Counted from the first letter of the stretch, positions 1 through 7,623 are shown. The stretch: DNA of 11,785 nt from an uncultured Clostridia bacterium (GCA_900550765.1 URTC01000022.1:1-11785), one strand, 5' to 3'. Notes: generated by a model not told the origin, from the sequence alone. Made by a program: numbers and translations.

Positions 1-40
1 CTATGGCTTCCATAAAAGAAGGAATATCGGCATTTCGAGA

Positions 41-74
41 ATAATAAAAAAGTGAGCGTCATCTGCCCACTTTT
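41..74 (-). terminator. Rho-independent terminator of the glycan-export operon
   Basis: Read on the minus strand, AAAAGTGGGC (74-65) pairs with GCTCACTTTT (57-48). This gives a 10-bp stem with one G-U pair and a 7-nt loop (64-58), followed by a T-rich tail (TTATTATT, down to 41). It lies about 33 nt past the stop codon of the glycosyltransferase fusion, so it closes that operon. Folding was judged by eye. Confidence 0.8.
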
Positions 75-106
75 GCAGCCGCTTCAGCGGCGAATAGAGC
101 CGGAAA

Positions 107-2755
107 TTACTGGCGGCAATCGGATTTTAATTTGGAAAACTCGATCATATAGTCATTTTTTAAGGAAAAATTAGGATTGTAATAAGGGTCACCTGCTTCC
201 AAAACCGCTTTCCATTTTTTACGGAAACGGCTGCACTCATCGTTAAATCGTGCCTTTTTCTCCTCCGTATCCTCCAAGCCCCTGGTTTTGGATTCAAAAT
301 GATATAGCTCCGCATAGGGTGTAAATACAACTAAATAGCCCTTTTCCCGCAGCTTCAAACAAAGGTCTACATCGTTAAACGCAATTTTAAACGTTTCATC
401 CAGCCCGCCGACTTCATCAAACAAACTGCGCCGCACCATCATACAGGCGCCGGTCACCGCGCTTACGTTTTGGGCATAATATAATTTTCCCATATATCCG
501 AGATTGGATTTGGGTAAGTTATAATGGCTGTGTCCTGCAATGCCGTGCGCTCCCAGCCCCAAAACAATACCGGCATGCTGAATGGTATCGTCGGCGTAAT
601 AGAGCTTTGCACCTACTGCGCCTACGTCGGGACGCTGCGCATACATCAGCAGTTCTTCCATCCATTGGGGTGTGATAATTTTCGTATCATTATTTAAAAG
701 AAGGATATATTCGCCCTTGGCTTTCGATACGCCGAAATTATTTACAGCTGAATAATTAAAAGGCTTTGTATATTCGGCAATATGGATATTAGGATGCGCG
801 GAAAGCTGTTTATAGTATTCAAACGTCTCCGGCTTTGTACTGCCGTTTTCCACCACAATGATTTCATATTTCAGATACGTACTCTTTTCCAAAATGGAAG
901 TGATGCACGTTTCAAGTTCGTTTTTATGGTCGCAGTTTGGAATTACGATTGAAATCAACGGCTGTATCTGCAATTCATACCGTATACGGTAAATGGTTGG
1001 AAACGCGCGGCTGCTCTCTACCGCCGCCGGATAACCCGCCAGCGTCAAGCTATCCTTTACAGCGTTTTTACCGGCGTCAATCGCATACGTTTTGGAATCG
1101 ATATCCTGTGCCACCGAATTGGGATGCGAACGCCAAAAATACAGCAATTTGCGGATATGATACACTTTTTTAGCGCGGGCTGTAAGGCGCAGAACCATAT
1201 CATGATCCTGACTGCCGTCATAAGCGGAACGAAACAGGCCGGCTTCCTCCACGAGTTCCCTGGCAAATACGGAAAAATGACAGATATAATTATTAGCCCG
1301 CAGATTGTCAATAGCAAACTCCGGCTTAAAGTGGAACGTAATAATCTTAGTTATATTTTCGCCTTCAAAGGTAGCCTCGTCGGTATACACAAAATCAGCG
1401 TCATGGTCACAGATGGCGCGCATATCCTCAAATAAAACGGAAGGATGCAGAATATCGTCATGGTCAAATAACCCGATATACTCTCCCGTAGCCATCTCAA
1501 AACAGCGGTTTGTATTTTCCGAAATGCCTAAATTCTTCTCCAGCCTTTTATATACGATGCGCGCGTCATGCTTGGCATACTGCCGCACGCAGGCTTCCAC
1601 CTCATTATGCTGCGCGTCGCTGCCGTCCGCTAGGCACAATTCCCAGTTTTTATAGGTCTGCGCTTGAACGGATGCAATCATTTCCTTTAAATACTTTAAA
1701 GGCGTGTTGTACAGAGGAACCAAAATACTGAATTTTATATTGCGCGGAAAAACCGTATGTTCTTCCCTTTCTCTTCTTTTTTTTGTAATTTTAGAATAAT
1801 CAAAAGGTTTTTTGGATTTGATTTTGTTGCTTGCGAGCACAAACGTGGCCCGGATACCGTTTTTAAAAAGGGATTTCATTCCTTTGCACAGATATCTGGT
1901 TACGGTAAATTTCAGAAGCACCCGCTTGATAGCCCCGGTAACTTTCCGCATCGGCGCGGTCCATCGCCAATACCGGGAAGAAAGAATGGCTTGGTACTGC
2001 GCCGTTAACGCCATATAATGCTCTTCTAAATTCCCAGCCTTTTTTTCAAAATAAGTACGCTCCGTCTCCGTTTTCTGCAGGCTTTCCTCCAGTTGTTTTT
2101 TCATAACAGTTAGCTGGCTGCACTCTTTCGTAAGCTCCATACATTTTTTTTCGTAACGAAAAACAGCCCCGCCGGCATTTTCTTTTTTAAAGCAATAGGC
2201 ATCCTGCGAAATATAGCGCGCGTAATTTTCAATATCGTTAAAAAAACCGTTTTTTGCAAATTCAGCAGCCCAGTAATCTATAGTATTTACGTTGATATGG
2301 GTGGGATCTTCAAAATCGGTGGAAGAAGAGGAGAACAGAATACGGTCCGTATGCGCGCATAGATTTTTGATTGCGGCTTCGCCGTCCTCTTTGGTCAAGT
2401 GTTCCATTACTTCTATATTGGTGATAAGATCGAAGTGTTTGGGAAAATTTTCGGGGAAGTCGTTTTGAATGGGACATACGGCGCAGAATTCTTTTACCGA
2501 TTCATCTACCTGAGAGATCGCATATTCGGAAATATCGATTCCATAGGCCTTTACGCCCAGCCTGCGAAATTCTTCTACTAAAAAGCCCAGGGCACAGCCC
2601 GCATCCAAAACGGTAGCGGGATGAAAGGTATCTACAATAGCCTTGGCTACGTTTATAAAAAAACCACGCAGAGCCTGGTTGCTTTTATAGTCCGAGGCGC
2701 CGGCGTCGCCCATATCGTATTTTTCATAATATTCCTGATTATAGATCGTACTCAA
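107..2755 (-). CDS. Methyltransferase / coiled-coil / tandem GT2 glycosyltransferase fusion protein
   Basis: A large cytoplasmic or membrane-associated enzyme, probably building an exported surface polysaccharide. Residue numbers count from the GTG at 2764. Residues 1-200 form a class I SAM-dependent methyltransferase with the SAM-binding motif VLDAGCALG (52-60) and EVMEHL (118-123). Residues about 203-262 are a charged, heptad-like coiled coil, then an YWRWTAPMR element (265-273). The first GT2 domain starts at FSILVPLYN (345-353) with DHDD at 434-437. The second starts at LISIVIPN (603-610) with NNDT (691-694) and a late ELYHFESKTRG motif (819-829). The start is ambiguous. GTG at 2764 overlaps the ribosome binding site AGGAAGTG, whereas TTG at 2755 lies 6 nt after it and is preferred here (882 aa). 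It is the last gene after the Wzm/Wzt-like transporter genes, with about 22 nt between. The methyltransferase may decorate or cap the glycan; the sugar substrates cannot be read from sequence. Confidence 0.9.
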   Translation of the reverse strand: MSTIYNQEYYEKYDMGDAGASDYKSNQALRGFFINVAKAIVDTFHPATVLDAGCALGFLVEEFRRLGVKAYGIDISEYAISQVDESVKEFCAVCPIQNDFPENFPKHFDLITNIEVMEHLTKEDGEAAIKNLCAHTDRILFSSSSTDFEDPTHINVNTIDYWAAEFAKNGFFNDIENYARYISQDAYCFKKENAGGAVFRYEKKCMELTKECSQLTVMKKQLEESLQKTETERTYFEKKAGNLEEHYMALTAQYQAILSSRYWRWTAPMRKVTGAIKRVLLKFTVTRYLCKGMKSLFKNGIRATFVLASNKIKSKKPFDYSKITKKRREREEHTVFPRNIKFSILVPLYNTPLKYLKEMIASVQAQTYKNWELCLADGSDAQHNEVEACVRQYAKHDARIVYKRLEKNLGISENTNRCFEMATGEYIGLFDHDDILHPSVLFEDMRAICDHDADFVYTDEATFEGENITKIITFHFKPEFAIDNLRANNYICHFSVFARELVEEAGLFRSAYDGSQDHDMVLRLTARAKKVYHIRKLLYFWRSHPNSVAQDIDSKTYAIDAGKNAVKDSLTLAGYPAAVESSRAFPTIYRIRYELQIQPLISIVIPNCDHKNELETCITSILEKSTYLKYEIIVVENGSTKPETFEYYKQLSAHPNIHIAEYTKPFNYSAVNNFGVSKAKGEYILLLNNDTKIITPQWMEELLMYAQRPDVGAVGAKLYYADDTIQHAGIVLGLGAHGIAGHSHYNLPKSNLGYMGKLYYAQNVSAVTGACMMVRRSLFDEVGGLDETFKIAFNDVDLCLKLREKGYLVVFTPYAELYHFESKTRGLEDTEEKKARFNDECSRFRKKWKAVLEAGDPYYNPNFSLKNDYMIEFSKLKSDCRQ

Positions 2756-2777
2756 AATTAACACTTCCTATTTTTGT

Positions 2778-3521
2778 TTATCGGCTTACATTTTTATAGG
2801 CATTGCAAACTTCCTGTGCCGGGCCGATCATTTTTACTTTGCCCTTTTCCAGCCACAGGCAATGTTTGCACAGCCGTTCGATTTGTTCAATGGAATGGGA
2901 TACAATGATCACCGTGGTATCGTCGTGCATCATCGCGTTGATCCGCTCCTCGCACTTTTGCTGGAATAAAAAGTCACCGACGGATAGGATTTCATCCACA
3001 ATCAAAATATCCGGCGTTGTTACGGTGGCAATGGCAAAGCCTATGCGTGCCACCATACCCGAAGAGTAATTTTTCATCGGAACATCCAAAAAGTCCTGCA
3101 TTTCAGAAAATTCTACGATATCGTTAAATTTTTCGTCCATAAATTTTTTGGAAAAGCCTAAAACCGAACCGTTCAGATAGATGTTTTCACGGGCGGTGAG
3201 TTCCATATCAAAGCCGGCGCCCAGCTCGATCAGCGGGGCGATGATGCCGGAGGTTTCCACCGTACCTTTCGTAGGCTTTAAAATTCCGGAGATGATTTTC
3301 AGCGTAGTGCTTTTTCCGCTTCCGTTTAATCCTACAATGCCGAACACATCGCCTTTTTTAATATCAAAAGAAACTTTATCCACGGCAATAAAATCTTCAA
3401 ACATCAGCTGCCGTTTTACAAGCTTTAAAAAGTATTCTTTTATGTTTTCAAGCTTTTCCTTGCTCATGTTGAAGTGCATTTCCACGTCGCGCAGTTCCAC
3501 TGCATTTTCCTGATTGATCAT
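2778..3521 (-). CDS. ABC transporter ATPase for polysaccharide export (Wzt/TagH type)
   Basis: The 247-aa nucleotide-binding subunit of an ABC-2 exporter for surface glycan (O-antigen or teichoic-acid-like). It has Walker A GLNGSGKST (64-72), the ABC signature YSSGM (152-156), Walker B ILIVDE (172-177) and an H-loop His at 209. The extended N-terminal segment before the core strand, and the ELGAGFDMELTARENIYLNG stretch near residues 99-118, are typical of the polysaccharide-export ATPases. It ends shortly after the NBD and so lacks the C-terminal carbohydrate-binding domain found in long Wzt proteins. Cargo selection, if any, must lie elsewhere. ATG at 3521 is preceded by GGGAG at a good distance. 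The permease gene ends 12 nt upstream, so the two are co-transcribed and their products should form the complex. Confidence 0.92.
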   Translation of the reverse strand: MINQENAVELRDVEMHFNMSKEKLENIKEYFLKLVKRQLMFEDFIAVDKVSFDIKKGDVFGIVGLNGSGKSTTLKIISGILKPTKGTVETSGIIAPLIELGAGFDMELTARENIYLNGSVLGFSKKFMDEKFNDIVEFSEMQDFLDVPMKNYSSGMVARIGFAIATVTTPDILIVDEILSVGDFLFQQKCEERINAMMHDDTTVIIVSHSIEQIERLCKHCLWLEKGKVKMIGPAQEVCNAYKNVSR

Positions 3522-3533
3522 GTCAAACTCCCA

Positions 3534-4337
3534 TCAAATATGAAGGATAAATTTTCCTTCTGCCTTTTTGAAAACGACGGCGCCTATGATGAATGCGAAT
3601 AAGGCAAAACCAATACAGATCAGGTTTTCTTGAAGTCCTGGAATCGTATTGTACATCATAACGTCGCGGAAGTAATTTACAAAATAATACATGGGGTTCA
3701 GCTTTACCACGGTTGCCACCAGATCATGGCCGGCCAAGAGGTCATCGCTGTACAGAATCGGGGTAAGATACATCCAAATGGTCAATAGAACACTGTAAAA
3801 ATGCGCAATATCACGGAAATAAACCGTAACGGCGCTTAAAAACAGGCATATACCGCAAGAAAATATCATACAATAAAAAACGGGGATTGGGAAGAGCAGT
3901 GTGGTAAGCGTAGGATAAACGCCCTGCAGGAGCATTACCAGAAAGACCGCGATCAAACTGCAAAGGAAATTGATAAGCGAAAAAATACATTTTTCCAAAG
4001 GAAACATGTATTTGGGAACATAGACTTTTTTTATAAGCGGCGCTGCCGTGAGAATGGAAGAAAGCGAAAGCGTTGTAGATTCAGAAAAGAAATTCCAAAG
4101 CGCCCAGCCGATAATGTAAAAGGTGGGGAAGTTTTCTACCTGCACACGCAGCAGCATTTGAAATACCTGGGTCAGCACCAGCATTGTAAGCAGAGGATTC
4201 AGCATGCTCCAAAGAATACCCAGAATGGATCTTCGATATTTGATTTTGAAATCCTTTGCTACAAGGTTCTTGAGCAGAGGTAAAAAGCGCTTGAAATTAT
4301 AGGTAAATTTTTGGAAAGCCGATGATGTTTGCGCCAA
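3534..4337 (-). CDS. ABC-2 type permease for polysaccharide export (Wzm/TagG type)
   Basis: A 267-aa integral membrane subunit of the glycan exporter. The N-terminal amphipathic part contains LVAKDFKIKYRRSILGILWS (about residues 24-43), a hallmark of Wzm/TagG permeases. It is followed by about six hydrophobic segments and the LTPILYS / LNPMYYFVNYFRD region (about 191-225). The length is normal for the family. The start codon is TTG (4335-4337), supported by a near-perfect AGGAGG 7 nt upstream. It is first in the operon, downstream of a consensus promoter and a leader of about 140 nt. It ends in TGA, one of several genes here showing UGA is a normal stop. Confidence 0.92.
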   Translation of the reverse strand: MAQTSSAFQKFTYNFKRFLPLLKNLVAKDFKIKYRRSILGILWSMLNPLLTMLVLTQVFQMLLRVQVENFPTFYIIGWALWNFFSESTTLSLSSILTAAPLIKKVYVPKYMFPLEKCIFSLINFLCSLIAVFLVMLLQGVYPTLTTLLFPIPVFYCMIFSCGICLFLSAVTVYFRDIAHFYSVLLTIWMYLTPILYSDDLLAGHDLVATVVKLNPMYYFVNYFRDVMMYNTIPGLQENLICIGFALFAFIIGAVVFKKAEGKFILHI

Positions 4338-4385
4338 GACGGTTCCTCCTAATCATATATCATATGTTTTACCGATTACGAGCGC

Positions 4386-4407
4386 TTTATCCTTATTGTG
4401 GGATAAA
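4386..4407. repeat. Inverted repeat TTTATCC-N8-GGATAAA in the exporter leader
   Basis: A perfect 7-bp inverted repeat with an 8-nt spacer (4393-4400), inside the transcribed leader of the exporter operon and about 50 nt before the TTG start. It shares its 7-8-7 geometry and TTTAT...ATAAA ends with the repeat at 4447-4468. It could be a protein operator or an RNA hairpin. Confidence 0.5.
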
Positions 4408-4446
4408 TAAAAACAGCCGTGACCGGCAGATAAAAGCTGAAAAATT

Positions 4447-4468
4447 TTTATGCGCAAAAAGGCATAAA
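4447..4468. repeat. Inverted repeat TTTATGC-N8-GCATAAA near the exporter transcription start
   Basis: A perfect 7-bp inverted repeat with an 8-nt spacer (4454-4461), starting about 15 bp downstream of the -10 box of the exporter promoter. Its centre is 61 bp from that of the sister repeat at 4386-4407. The position just after the start site would suit a repressor operator; an mRNA stem-loop is the alternative. Confidence 0.5.
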
Positions 4469-4483
4469 GAAAATACCTTTTGT

Positions 4484-4512
4484 ATTGTACCCTTCCCTGC
4501 AAAAAATGTCAA
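4484..4512 (-). promoter_or_regulatory. Sigma-A promoter of the glycan-export operon
   Basis: On the minus strand the -35 box TTGACA (4512-4507) is separated by exactly 17 bp from the -10 box TACAAT (4489-4484). The -35 is a perfect match and the -10 matches 5 of 6. Transcription should start near 4477, giving a leader of about 140 nt before the TTG start at 4337. The gap 4338-4686 holds this promoter, the leader and two inverted repeats. I see no supported gene in it and no convincing terminator for the upstream corA-like gene. Confidence 0.85.
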
Positions 4513-4686
4513 ATATATAAGATGAATTTTTAAAATTCAAAGCACATATGGATACATAAAAGGCAGAAAATGCCGAGAATTGAAAAAACAGGACGTTGAA
4601 AGTGTGCGCATACAGGAGACTGCGTCTATTTAGCAGGCTCGTTTTAATAGGCTTTTGAAAAAATTCTATGTGGAAATGGCTGTTGC

Positions 4687-5538
4687 TTAAAACCATTTTT
4701 TCTTTTTGAAAAAGAGAATTTCAGCGATTAGGCAGATGGCGCTGACGGCACAGATGATCGGATATCCGTAGCGGAAGGAGAGCTCCGGCATATGCGCAAA
4801 GTTCATTCCGTACCAGCCGGTGATCAGGCTTAATGGCATAAACAGCGTGGTTACAATGGTTAAAATTTTCATAGTTTCATTTTGTTTCATATCCAGCTGC
4901 GTTTGATGCAGTTCTTTCAGCTGCATGGAATATTCCTTGAGCATCTGTACAGTGGAAAACAAGCGTTTTGCTTTTGAACAGAACAGATCGAACAACTGGC
5001 GGTTCTTTTCATTGTCGGCCTCGGCTGCCTGCGCGCACAGAGTGTCGCCCATATCAGAAAGCTGCTGGTAATATAAGCTCAGTGCCGAAAGATGCTTGCG
5101 TATTTTTAACATCCTGCGGTCAAAGTCTGCATGGTGATTTTGAAGCAGCTCGTTTTCTACGGCGGACAGCTGTGTTTCATATTCCTGTAAATAGAGAATA
5201 TCATCCTTGAGAAAAAATTCAAATACTTCAAACAGTGCTCTTGCAGGCGAATCTGGCGCGTCGGCCAGGTATTCTTCTACGTGCGCTATGGTTTTTTGAA
5301 GAAAGTCGGCCTGGCCAATCAGAAGAAGCTTTTCTGCCGTTAAGAAATAACCAAATACTAATTTTTTGGCAGGCTCCTCTTTTTGCGGCAGCGCATAGGT
5401 TCCCAGAAGTACATCTTTAAACCGCAGGACTTTACAGAACTTACCGTTGTTTTCTTCTAAAGAAACGGCGTTTCGATGGGCAAATTGAGGATAACTTTTT
5501 TGAAAGTCTTCGTACGAAAGAATCTCTGTATACTGCAT
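4687..5538 (-). CDS. CorA-family divalent metal-ion transporter
   Basis: A 283-aa membrane protein of the CorA family, whose members form pentameric Mg2+ (or Co2+/Ni2+) channels in the cytoplasmic membrane. The signature YGMNF is present at residues 243-247, at the end of the first transmembrane segment (about 225-242). A second transmembrane segment spans about 257-276, followed by the basic tail KKKKW. The long helical region (about 105-225) is the stalk, and the N-terminal part corresponds to the cytosolic alpha/beta domain. The usual MPEL-like loop follows GMN (HMPEL, 249-253). ATG at 5538 has AGGAG 7 nt upstream. It lies 43 nt after the 582-aa gene on the same strand, so it is probably co-transcribed with it. 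The exact ion is not predictable. Confidence 0.88.
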   Translation of the reverse strand: MQYTEILSYEDFQKSYPQFAHRNAVSLEENNGKFCKVLRFKDVLLGTYALPQKEEPAKKLVFGYFLTAEKLLLIGQADFLQKTIAHVEEYLADAPDSPARALFEVFEFFLKDDILYLQEYETQLSAVENELLQNHHADFDRRMLKIRKHLSALSLYYQQLSDMGDTLCAQAAEADNEKNRQLFDLFCSKAKRLFSTVQMLKEYSMQLKELHQTQLDMKQNETMKILTIVTTLFMPLSLITGWYGMNFAHMPELSFRYGYPIICAVSAICLIAEILFFKKKKWF

Positions 5539-5581
5539 TTTAAATCTCCTGAAACAAAAATGTAGGGCATTTTGCAGCCGG

Positions 5582-7330
5582 TTATATATTTATAAAGGGC
5601 GTCACTGTCAGTGTGATGCGGCAGGTAAGATCTTTTGGTATCCTGATGACAGCGGGATAGGTTTGAAATCCGCCGATTGGATTGAAAGTGCGCAGCTCTG
5701 CTGGCTTCAGGCAGAATTCAGGAGCACTGACGGAGATGGTTGCCTGCGCTTTTTTTACCGTGACTGTGGTACTGTCGGGCAGAACGGTTTCTTTAGAAGA
5801 AGCAATCAGAGGGAGCCAAAGGGCGCAGTCTTTTTCTGCCGTACAGGTTATGGTAAGATCGTTTTCTTCAAAATGATAGGTAATTGTATAGCCGCAGGAA
5901 ACGTTGTCTTCTTTATCGGTAAATTGGCCTCTTGCTGTGAAAGTAAAAGGATCTTCTTGATTTATAACGGCGTTTTTGTCTCGGATATTGGTATAGGTAA
6001 TGTTATTTTCAGTATATTCAAGCCGCGGAGTTTGGCAGAGGCAGCAGTTGTTGCGGAGTATTTGCATGTTCGTTGGCTCTGTAAGGCGGTAGTCCGGAGC
6101 GCTTGCTGCGAAAATAGGGCCGGTGCTGTCGTGCCACAAAAGCGTTAAAGCACCGCCTGAAGAATAGTCATTTGCGCCGTGATAGGCATCGTTTGCGGAA
6201 ATAGTGGCCCGGAAACCGCCCCGGCGGAGCAAATACACTTGCATGAGCGGATAATATTTGATTTTATTGCCGGAATCAAAAGGCAGGGCGACGGACTGCG
6301 GCGGGGTAAAGTTGGTATCGACCAAGTGTGCTACGGCTTTTGCATGGCAAAAAGTATGATGAACACAGGGCGGCTCGTTTGCCGTACAGTACATTGGGCC
6401 GCCGTACAAAAGGCCGTTTTGCGTACAGCGGCGGTAAAGCTCAAAGTTTCGTTCAGCCATTTCGCCCAAGCGCGGATCGATATCTGCCATATCAGGAAAA
6501 GCCGTTTGGCAGCCATCGGAGGTACGGGATCCCCAATAAGTCCATTTTATACTGCGTATGCCGAAGCTGTTATCCCATCCGCCGTCGGGCAGGGCGAAGT
6601 CAAGATGTGTTTCCAATACTTTGTTTAAAATTTGCTGCATTTTTTGGTCATTACATTCTTTTGCATATAAAATCAGCGAAGGAAGTGATTCCTCAACGTT
6701 ATAGCCGATATCTACCGGAAGACAGCCTTTGGCAGAAACCGGTGCTTTTTGCTTTGCTTCGCCGAATAAAAGACCGCTTTGATCCAGGAAGGGATACATA
6801 GTATCCGCATAAAATTTTGCCTGTTTCCGATAAACCTCTTTTTGAAAAAGTTTGGCGGCAAGCGCTAAAAGAGCGCACATGGCCGCACGGTAGTTGATCG
6901 CAGTATTGATTGTGTCAATAAAAGGAATTAAAAAGGAAAGCGCTTTTTCTAAGCGGGCCGCCCAGCGTTCTTTGATAGCGGCGTCCAGCAGGTGCCCGTG
7001 ATAGAGCAATGCTTCGGCCAGTGTTGTGGCATAAAAAACAGTAATTCCCTGCCAAGGAAGCTGCATATCGTTTTTTACGGCACCGTTTTCACAACTCATA
7101 TTGTTTTCTGTCCAGTTAAAAAGTTTTTGCGCGGCGCGGATGTATTTTTGTTCTCCGGTAACTTCTGCCACGGAAAGCAAAGGATAGATGGCATCGGCGC
7201 AGCGCCCGTGTATCATATGACAGGCCGGGCAGATTATTCCGCCGCTCAGCTCTTTTAGCGGCATATCCAGCTGCAGTGTAAGCAGAGCATCGCACCATTC
7301 TTTTAAAAGAGTAAAATATTTACTGTTCAT
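5582..7330 (-). CDS. Putative (alpha/alpha) toroid plus beta-sandwich carbohydrate-active protein
   Basis: A 582-aa protein without a signal peptide, so probably cytoplasmic. I do not recognise a named gene. The first ~340 residues look like an all-helical (alpha/alpha) barrel with repeated aromatic/Gly turns. Possible catalytic or metal-site residues cluster in CPACHMIHGRC (34-44), the WTYWG region (263-267) and HHTFCHA (324-330). The last ~220 residues are strand-rich (repeated T/V/I alternation, e.g. YTITYHFEEN near 478), suggesting a beta-sandwich. This two-part architecture occurs in heparinase/alginate-lyase-like polysaccharide lyases and in six-hairpin glycosidases. A role in unsaturated or acidic oligosaccharide breakdown is inference only. 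ATG at 7330 has only a weak GAGAG upstream. A consensus promoter lies about 45 bp upstream. It precedes a corA-like gene. Confidence 0.6.
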   Translation of the reverse strand: MNSKYFTLLKEWCDALLTLQLDMPLKELSGGIICPACHMIHGRCADAIYPLLSVAEVTGEQKYIRAAQKLFNWTENNMSCENGAVKNDMQLPWQGITVFYATTLAEALLYHGHLLDAAIKERWAARLEKALSFLIPFIDTINTAINYRAAMCALLALAAKLFQKEVYRKQAKFYADTMYPFLDQSGLLFGEAKQKAPVSAKGCLPVDIGYNVEESLPSLILYAKECNDQKMQQILNKVLETHLDFALPDGGWDNSFGIRSIKWTYWGSRTSDGCQTAFPDMADIDPRLGEMAERNFELYRRCTQNGLLYGGPMYCTANEPPCVHHTFCHAKAVAHLVDTNFTPPQSVALPFDSGNKIKYYPLMQVYLLRRGGFRATISANDAYHGANDYSSGGALTLLWHDSTGPIFAASAPDYRLTEPTNMQILRNNCCLCQTPRLEYTENNITYTNIRDKNAVINQEDPFTFTARGQFTDKEDNVSCGYTITYHFEENDLTITCTAEKDCALWLPLIASSKETVLPDSTTVTVKKAQATISVSAPEFCLKPAELRTFNPIGGFQTYPAVIRIPKDLTCRITLTVTPFINI

Positions 7331-7348
7331 TTTTGATGGCTCTCTTTT

Positions 7349-7377
7349 TTGTTATCAGAATTTTTTTATTATATTAT
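7349..7377 (+). promoter_or_regulatory. Possible weak plus-strand promoter overlapping the minus-strand one
   Basis: TTGTTA (7349-7354, 4 of 6 to the -35 consensus) is followed after 17 bp by TATTAT (7372-7377, 5 of 6 to the -10). The region is very AT-rich, so chance matches are likely. It is listed because a hairpin with a T tail lies about 100 nt downstream with no other plus-strand source of transcription. Confidence 0.25.
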
Positions 7378-7401
7378 AGCATTTTTTCTGTGCGGTTTCA
7401 A
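7373..7401 (-). promoter_or_regulatory. Sigma-A promoter of the 582-aa protein / corA-like unit
   Basis: On the minus strand the -35 box TTGAAA (7401-7396, 5 of 6) lies 17 bp from a perfect -10 TATAAT (7378-7373). Transcription would start near 7366, giving a short leader of about 36 nt before the ATG at 7330. The -10 lies in the AT-rich stretch that also supplies a weaker plus-strand -10. Confidence 0.8.
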
Positions 7402-7461
7402 TGTTTTTTATCGAAGATACATTGCCGAATCGTGCTGCTTTATATTGATTTTTGTAAAAAA

Positions 7462-7508
7462 GCGGCGGACAGAATTTTAAGCGCCGCATTGTATGCGGGG
7501 CGCTTTTC
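7462..7508 (+). terminator. Orphan GC-rich hairpin with T tail and a competing upstream arm
   Basis: AAGCGCCGCAT (7479-7489) pairs with ATGC + GG + CGCTT (7493-7505), with a small G bulge and a 3-nt loop. TTTT ends the structure at 7507. GCGGCG at 7462-7467 is a perfect complement of CGCCGC (7482-7487), part of the hairpin's 5' arm, so the two pairings exclude each other. This resembles an attenuator. It is on the plus strand upstream of the T-box promoter, with no coding sequence before it. The T tail is short. Confidence 0.4.
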
Positions 7509-7567
7509 TGCAATGCACTGTTGGTGGAAAAAAGAAAACAAAAATGATGGGTATCCGTCGTTTTTTA

Positions 7568-7596
7568 TTGACAGAATTTTTAGACTCTGATATAAT
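7568..7596 (+). promoter_or_regulatory. Consensus sigma-A promoter of the T-box ior-paaK operon
   Basis: TTGACA (7568-7573) and TATAAT (7591-7596) are both perfect hexamers with a 17-bp spacer. Transcription should start around A7603, about 283 nt before the iorA ATG. Such a strong promoter suits a gene controlled mainly by a downstream riboswitch. Confidence 0.92.
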
Positions 7597-7623
7597 TCAA
7601 TTATATAAAATTTATATCATAAA

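Noticed and set aside
78..91. GCCGC-TTCA-GCGGC hairpin just after the glycosyltransferase fusion stop
   Set aside because: A neat 5-bp stem but with no T run on the minus strand; the better terminator is the 10-bp hairpin at 48-74.
1..126. Open frame of about 41 codons on the minus strand overlapping the end of the glycosyltransferase fusion, ending at TAG 3-1
   Set aside because: No ATG/GTG/TTG start near its beginning, no ribosome binding site, and it contains the operon terminator. Considered as a frameshifted C terminus but there is no supporting motif.
4562..4574. GGCA-GAAAA-TGCC hairpin followed by TTTT on the minus strand as a corA terminator
   Set aside because: Only a 4-bp stem and more than 110 nt past the stop codon; too weak to call.
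4448..4696. 82-codon minus-strand open frame between the corA-like and permease genes
   Set aside because: It runs straight across the consensus exporter promoter, overlaps the corA-like gene end, has no good ribosome binding site and no recognisable domain.
7333..7590. 85-codon plus-strand open frame in the divergent intergenic region
   Set aside because: It spans the minus-strand promoter, the orphan hairpin and the -35 of the T-box promoter, has no ribosome binding site, and its translation looks like AT-rich noise.
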